Shown piece by piece: positions 57,473-64,000 of a DNA stretch of 64,000 nt. Position 1 is the stretch's first letter; each line of letters begins with the position of its first letter. Under the pieces are notes generated by a model. That model saw nothing but the letters and a program-made list of their open reading frames with translations. It did no database searches and was not told the DNA's origin. Source of the stretch: Coprinus comatus (lineage: Eukaryota; Basidiomycota; Agaricomycetes; Agaricales; Agaricaceae); assembly GCA_034638255.1 (NCBI GenBank), contig JAWPGT010000002.1, forward strand, positions 1,612,001 to 1,676,000. The letters run 5' to 3'. The translations under genes were made by a program, and so were the position numbers.

Positions 57473-59955
57473 TCAAGATCTTGTCTTCATAGACAAAGTC
57501 CTCTTCCTCTCCGCAGTTTTCAAAACCGACTTGGGTCCTCTTTTCGCCATAGCCCAAAGGAATACCAACACAATAATAACAAACTGTAGCCACATCCACA
57601 CTTCTACCATGACACCACCAAACTTGGACGATGCCACTTTATTATCCGAACGAGTAGTTAATGAATTATCTTCATTATAAGGCTCTTCTTCTGGATCCAC
57701 AGAGTTTTCGCGTGAATAAGCAAGTCTTTCAATGTCAGGTGTAGGTGACCGTGAATAGTCAGTAAATTCCTGACCACCAACTCCACCTCTATTCTTTCCA
57801 TCAAATTCTTCCATCATCACCTCAAAAGCATCAGCAAGTAATCCACCATTATGGATGTTCGCAGGTGTAGGAGAATTTTCTTCTATGAATTTTCTTCTAT
57901 AATGAGGCTCAGAACCAAAGGGGTCAAGAAAAAGGCTATCAAGTTGACGTCGTGTCTTTCGACTTCTTAATGATTGTGTCATACGGAAACGAGGTGACAT
58001 ATTCCCAATAAGTGATGCTTCTTGTTGAGAAATTTGAGTATATTTTTGTGGTGTAGGTGGTTCGATGGAGAGTTGCAGTGAGTTCGGATGGATGGATCGT
58101 GGGGTTGGTAGGGTCTCGGTTTTGACTTCTTCCTCTACATCTAGCGAATTAAACATCATAGTAGGTGATGACGGAACAGAAGAGAATTCAGAAAGGTTCC
58201 AGCGAACAGAGTCAGTATTTGAACCACCCCATTCATCACCTATTTCACTCGCAAGCGTAGTTCCATGAGGAAGTGGTGACTGTTGTCGAGGAGGAGAGTT
58301 CAAACTGAGCGACGACAACGCAGGAGAAGCTAATCCACCACTACCAATGGAATACGATGATGTATGCCTCGAGCTACCCGATTCCGGGAAGGGTATTGGT
58401 AGTTGTGGTGGGGTGGAAATATTCGTCTGTGTATCATCAAACAGATTCACGACTGACTGTCGAATTCTGGACTCGTTTTTGTGGAAGCTTCTTTGTCGTT
58501 TCACTTTGGCAGCAAGCAGTTGTGACTGGAGCTTTCGCTGCGAAGAGTTTTTCCTCCCGAACTCATCCGAAAGCCGGTCTCGAGATTCGGCTTCTTCTTC
58601 ATTAATGTCCACCAATACATTATTCTCCGCATCAGATATGCGTTCATAAATTTTTGTCATGAACTCTGTTTCACGTTGAACAGCTTGCAATCGGGACGTT
58701 GTCTCCGTCTGTTGCTCTAAAATCTTCGTATTCGTGCTCTCCAGTTCTTGAATCTTCTCCAATAACTTGACAATCAATTGATCCGGTTGAACAGCTACAG
58801 GTTGTTCAATGTGAGATATTGTATCCTCCTCTTCATACACCTCTTCATCCCCTTCGTCTGTCCTCCCACTCAACTTAGATCCAGTAAGTCCAAACCCAGA
58901 CCCTTGTGGTGCAAAGTCTCTAAAGGTTGATGAACCAATTTCTCTCGACATTCTTCTAGCACTAATCCTCCTTTCCCTCTTCAAAACTTGTTCAACAACT
59001 TTCTTCGCACCCAACTCAAACCCTTTATTCGTCTTTTCCTCCAACTCCGAACTCTTCAACTGAGTCTTCTCCAATTCCTCCTTCATAATAGCAATCTCTC
59101 TTTCCAATCTCTTCAATTCTCTCCTCCCACTCAAATCAGCACTCGTTGCTTCTGATTCAAGTTTCTCCAGCTTGTTAAGCAACTCCGCATTTTGGTCTGC
59201 AAGGAACGAAATATCTGTAGAAACAGAAGGCCTCCTTTGATGACTTTTATAGGGTCGATAACCATTATAAGATTTGGATAACATTTGTTCGGGAGAAGAA
59301 CCAACAGGAGAAAATGAGACGCCTGATTCAGATGCCGACCTACCCAACGATATCGAATGCCTTAATGGTGACTTTGGCATTAAAGGACTCATGTTCGGTG
59401 ACGAGAGTGAATTAGAATGTGAAAACGAGGGTGAGGGTGAGGGTGACGAGTAGGTATTTGGGATAGGCAGTCGTGAGATTAGACTTTCATGCTTTGTTTT
59501 TAAAGCCACATTGTTTTCATACAAAGTCTTACATGCGGCAGACGTAAGATTGAGTTCTATATAATTTTGGGTTGGTTAGACGTTGGCGTTCCCAACCAAG
59601 CTGGAAGGAAGAATACAACACCATTTTCCCTCTCCTTGATCAATGCGTCTGCTTGAACCAACAGGTTGGTTAATTCATCCCTCGACTTGTCATTCAACCA
59701 AGACAAGTCATCACTTTGCGTTTCGTCTCCAGCCATCGGTATTTCTTTTCCCCACGTACTTGGGACGATACCGGGAGATGCTGTGTCAATGGTGTCGGCG
59801 GATGAATCATTGTTGGCTATTTCGGAGGTAGGGAAGGCAAACGTGGTGGCAGTAGCGTATGCTGGGGGTGGGGTAGTGGATCTTTTGGTCATTGACCGCC
59901 TCGCCTTTGCTGGCGGCCTTGGTCTGCGTGCTGGGGTTTGTAGAGGTGTAGACAT
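57473..59955 (-). CDS. Unnamed tail-anchored coiled-coil protein
   Basis: Two exons (59,955-59,622 and 59,556-57,473) give 805 residues; the in-frame stretch upstream of 59,955 lacks an ATG. The N-terminus is basic and proline-rich (RRPRPPAKARRSMTKR). Around the splice, residues about 90-135 (SRDELTNLLVQADALIKERENELNLTSAACKTLYENNVALKTKHESL) form a regular amphipathic helix that looks like the most conserved part. More heptads follow (about residues 215-290 and 360-410). The rest is S/P-rich and probably disordered. One hydrophobic span (VWMWLQFVIIVLVFLWAMA, about residues 762-782) and 23 mostly basic residues end the protein, so it is tail-anchored with its bulk in the cytoplasm or nucleus. 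I do not recognise the family; spindle pole, nuclear envelope or organelle tethers are possibilities only. Confidence 0.8.
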
Positions 59956-60247
59956 GTTGTAGAGTGTTCTGGAGCAATAGCGGTTGTTGGTGGTCAACAA
60001 CGTATTTAGCTCCGGTTGTCCAACTCTCACCTCACTGTTGGTTACCCACGTGAATTAAATATCCTTATAATGTACCTGAAGTCTCGAACAACCCAAGAAA
60101 CGAGAAAACCAACTATGCTGATTGTGAATATCGTACATGTCCGTACTGAAATAAAATGTATACACAAGTAAAAATTGATCGACAAAAAGCGAATCAAGAT
60201 AAAATCAAAATACGAGCCATCAACAGAAACAAAAATCATAGTGTTTT

Positions 60248-63200
60248 CTACTTTTGTTGCGTATTTGAACCAAAAGCACCGGAACCAAACACTGGTGTAC
60301 TACTTGTGGATCCAAATGTGAAAGCTGACTTGCCAAATGCAGGCTGTGCACCTGGAGTAGCTCCAAAAGGTGAGGACTGTGGCACCGATGGGTTCGTCGT
60401 GGATTTTAGGGGACCAAAGTTGAAGGTGAACCCGGATGTTCCTGAGTTGGATGTAGATGTATTAGGACTCGTTGTCCCCGTAGTACTAGTCAACGGTGTG
60501 GTGGTGACACCAAAGGCAGTTGATGATTTCGGAGCGGTTGTGCTGTTACTTCCAGGTGTCGCAGCGAAGCCAAACGAGAATTTCGGTTTCTCAGTCGACG
60601 TATTTCCGCTGCTAGTCTCCGCTCCAAATGCACTTTTAGGGGGCTCCGTGTTCGATCCTCCGAACACAGTGCCTGTATTCCCAGACAAATTTCCAAATAC
60701 ACTTGATTTAGGAGCAGAACCTCCGAATGCGCTTGTAGTGCTATTGTTATTCATAGCCCCACCACCTCCGAATACGCTTACAGTACTGTTCTTGCTCTTA
60801 CTACTAGTAAGACCAGGAATTTCAAAACTACCAGACTTTTCCAGGTTCGACTCGAACATACCGCCCGTATTCGATGTATTCGATGTATTTCCTAGCGCAC
60901 CAAAAAGACTTGAACTGGTAGGATTAGGTGCCGTAGCGGTGCCTGTGTTGAAAACGCTAACGGCATTGTTAGTGTTCCCATTAGATGTGGAAGCCGATGA
61001 TGACGACGTAGGACCAGAAGTCACCCCAAAGTTGAACAATGGCTTTTGTGGTTGAGAGCCACCAGAAGTCTCCGTTGGTTTATTTTCAACCGCCTTGAAT
61101 CCGAATGCAGAAGGGCCAGTATTGTTCGTCATGAATGGATTTGAGGACCCAGAACTCGAGGTAGAACTAGGAACAGCAAACGAAACCTTTTTTGGAATGA
61201 TTGAAGAGGAAGAGGTATTTGTGGCATTGCTGGCAGGCGTCGGCGTCTTGAAAGGGAATGTTGATGAAGGGTTGGCAGTTGCAGTGAGTTGCCCAAATCC
61301 AGTAGTCATGTTAGTCGAAGTTGTATTATTGGCGGTAGTAGAGCCACTGGTAGGAGGATTAGTGATGCCAAAGCTGAATTTTGGAGTAGTAGATGTAGAT
61401 GTAGGCGCTGTCGAAAGAGTACTGGTTTGTGAAGAACCGCCGAAAGGATTGGACTGAGTAGCTGTATTACTTGGAAAACTGAAGGCCATTTTTGATTGTT
61501 GGCTAGCTGTAGGTACTGATGAAGTATTTGGAGGTGGACCAAGACGACTCAATAATGAACCTCCGGTCGTAGGCTGAGAGGTAGGGGTACTTTCAACAGT
61601 CTTTTGCTCTGTTGATTGCTTTGGGGCCGGGAATCCGAAAGCAGATAGAGGCGTCGAGGAATCAGGTTGCGTTATGTTTACAGCTGGAGCAGTGGAAGAA
61701 CTAGTAGATGTTGGGAAATTGAAGGAAACAGGAGGTTTTGTGGTGACATCAACCTTGGCCGCAGATACTTCGGACAACTTGTCAACAGACGGATTGAAGA
61801 TACCATTTTGAGCCTGAGTAGGGGCCGTAGCTGTTGTAGTGGCAGGTGCAAACATAGACCCAATGACGGGGGTCGTGGTATTGATGGATGGAGTAGAAGC
61901 CGAGCTGATCGTCGAGCCACCAAAGAGAGATGGTTTTGGGGCTTCCGAAGGTTTCGCAACAGTAGAAATATTACCAAACCCGAATAATGAAGGTTTGGAC
62001 GATTCTGACGGGGCAGTTACAGTTATACTCGGCACAGGTACGGCAGACTTAGATTTTTCAACATTCTCTTTTTCTACTCGGTCCTGTTCCGTTTTATCCT
62101 TGTCCTGGTCTATCTCCTTCTTGTTCTTTAGCTCTCGCAATTTGAGCAAAGCTTGTGCTTCCAACTCCTGTTTCTCAAATTTGGAATAAATCTTGAATCT
62201 TGAATGAGGAGTAGAGTTGGTGCTGTCCACCAAGCCTGGTGTAACAACGCTACCGATTGAGGAGCTACGTGAAATGGAGGAAATGCGCCTGGTATTCTGG
62301 GCCGGGATTTGATCAAAAGGATTGATTCTGACGCCGGATGATATCATAGAAGAACGGAAAGGATCTCGCTGTGTTCGATGCGACAGAACCAATGCCTTGT
62401 CTGAAATTGGAGAGCGATTACCAGGTGAACTAATGGGAGTCGAGGTGGTAGACCATAACAAATTCTTTCCGATATTTCGTGGTTGCTAAAGCAAGGCATC
62501 AGATAAGAATGCGCAGAAAGAAATAATTTTATTCACATTAACATCAATAGCCAACTTCTCAGGTTCTTCCGACCGTTTGGGGGAATCTTGCCATGCCAAT
62601 GTACGTCTTATTTTAGCCTCCTGATATTCGTCCTCAGACAACCATGCTTCGACAAACACATCGAAGTTCGTATCACGGTCCGGATGCTGAGAGTCCTCAG
62701 GCTAAGTTTGAGTCAACACGAAAGTTTTATACAGCATGCAGTATATCACTCACCATAGGGAATTTTTGACGGGCTTTCCTAACCAGCGCTTGACGAAGCT
62801 TTTGTCCATTAATACCAATCTTCCACTTGATACCATTAGATGACCATTCTTCACCAATCTTGCGGTGACGACTGCTAGACGAAGCACGAGAAGGAGAATC
62901 CTCACTCAACTCTTCGTCTTGAGACGATGCCTTCTTGCCACGCTTTTTGCGCGACAGGTAAGCACCCTCAGAAACATCCGATTCACCTTGCTCATCTTCA
63001 GAGTCACGATCTCGTTTACGACCGCGGTTGGCAGAATCGGCATCAGATTTCCGTTTAGACACAGTTCGACGTTTACGAGTCCGCCGTACGTTTTCACCAT
63101 GTGAGTCTTCGACAACAGAACCAGTTTCATCGTCATCATCACCTCCAAATGTAGAACCAGCTTCAGCACGATCACGCTTTTTACCACGTCCGAGCACAGG

Positions 63201-64000
63201 AAGCTCGTCAACATCGTCGCCCTCTTCGCCCGCTTCATCCTCCTCGTCCTCTTCGTCGACGATGTCCATGTCCGAGTCCGCTTGATCTAGAGCACCTTTG
63301 TCAAGCGAAACCTTACGAGCGCGCTTATCTCGAGGTTGGCGTTCGATGTAATCTTCGTCGTCGTCTTCCTCTTCAGTCAAGTACCGTTTAGCACCTCGCT
63401 GCGGTTGTACTGGAGCATGTCGAGTAGTACCATTTGAAGAGCTGGCTTCCCGTTTCGACCGTTTCGTGATTTCCTCCTCTTCTAACAGATCCCCACGTTT
63501 CTGACCACCACTTTCTCCCTGTGTAAAACTTTTTCTCCGTCGATAAGGTCCATTTTGGTGACTACCGTTCTCAATTTGAACGTCAAGAGGTAAAGGGACG
63601 CGATTGGTAGCAGACAAGCTGATGGAAAAGAATGAGATCAAACTGAGTACACGTGCTGAACACTCACCCAGGATAATGAGAATTCGCGGGGGCCGGAGTT
63701 GTATTATATGCACCGGGGATATAGGCGGTAGCACTTGTCGCACGAGGAGCTGCGGTGGCTAGTTGTGCACCTGTGACGAATGAGCAAGAGATAAGATTAA
63801 GTGTGTGACCAACGAACCAAAACGTTGCCGAATATTGTGGTCAGCCTGGGCATTGCGTCGATCATGTGTAGGTAGAGGCTGTGTAGGTTGAGTTCTTGTC
63901 CTTTTTGCGACCTCTCTCTCTTGTCGTGTACGAATTACGGCAGCATACGCCACGTTAAAGGGTCGGTGGTCGTTGTCCGGAATGCCATGTCTCCGTCTCA
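60248..64000 (-). CDS. FG-repeat nucleoporin, Nup1/Nup60-like type (partial at right edge)
   Basis: This component of the nuclear pore permeability barrier ends at 60,248 (stop after SNTQQK). The C-terminal 600 residues are S/T/N-rich with many FG, FxFG and GLFG-type units (FSFGI, FGFPAP, SLFGALG, VFGGG, AFTFGS). Upstream exons (from 62,485; 62,537 to about 62,702; about 62,755 onwards) carry a compact conserved block spanning a splice: EEWSSNGIKWKIGINGQKLRQALVRKARQKFPM then PEDSQHPDRDTNFDVFVEAWLSEDEYQEAKIRRTLAWQ. Before it is a highly charged, K/R and D/E-rich stretch (63,000-63,500). The N-terminal part (NVAYAAVIRTRQEREVAKR, about 63,940-63,890) remains open to the window edge without an in-frame ATG, so the start lies beyond 64,000. 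Which yeast Nup it equals is uncertain. Confidence 0.82.

Noticed and set aside
60156..61055. 299-codon plus-strand V/P-rich frame
   Set aside because: It is the complement of the FG-repeat coding region of the nucleoporin and starts in its 3' flank.

Overview
This 64 kb window is nuclear DNA of a filamentous fungus, most likely a basidiomycete (probably Agaricomycotina). Genes are broken by many short GT-AG introns of about 45-70 bp. The gene set is eukaryotic and fungal: a mitochondrial Cox7 subunit, YEATS/Yaf9, an ATR/Mec1 kinase, Nop14, a Dsc2-type rhomboid, eIF3d, the spliceosomal Ist3, poly(A) polymerase, mitochondrial GatB and Ofd1. The clade is inferred from gene architecture and protein style, because no marker gene is present. 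I found no bacterial operon, CRISPR array, prophage or recognisable intact transposon. Exon boundaries were worked out by hand from reading frames, splice sites and family conservation.

Layout. Positions 1-14,061 are gene-dense: the 3' end of an unidentified plus-strand gene, COX7 (-) head to head with YAF9 (+), then the large ATR/MEC1 gene (-, 2,291-10,879) followed upstream by NOP14 (-, 10,972-14,061). From 14,062 to 32,114 there is one convincing gene, a GATA-type zinc-finger factor (-, 22,620-24,132), with about 8 kb of apparently non-coding DNA on each side. Positions 32,115-44,067 are dense again: DSC2 (+), eIF3d (-), IST3 (+), a membrane-anchored beta-helix protein (+), PAP1 (+, 13 exons) and an unnamed C2HC/glycine-zipper protein (+). 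Positions 44,068-49,319 are another gene-poor block. Positions 49,320-64,000 hold GatB (-), OFD1/TPA1 (+), a Nop13-like two-RRM protein (-), an unnamed tail-anchored coiled-coil protein (-) and an FG-repeat nucleoporin (-) that runs off the right edge.

How the genes relate. They are single-copy housekeeping genes rather than a pathway cluster, although RNA biology is well represented (NOP14, NOP13-like, IST3, PAP1, eIF3d, nucleoporin, OFD1). Two start-to-start pairs are close enough to share a promoter: COX7/YAF9 (97 bp) and eIF3d/IST3 (80 bp). Several neighbours converge with about 60-100 bp between stop codons. I did not find a convincing new multi-gene system. The best leads are three proteins of unknown role (C2HC/glycine-zipper, tail-anchored coiled coil, anchored beta-helix), the isolated GATA gene in its desert, a reading-frame break in NOP14, and several unusual splice structures.
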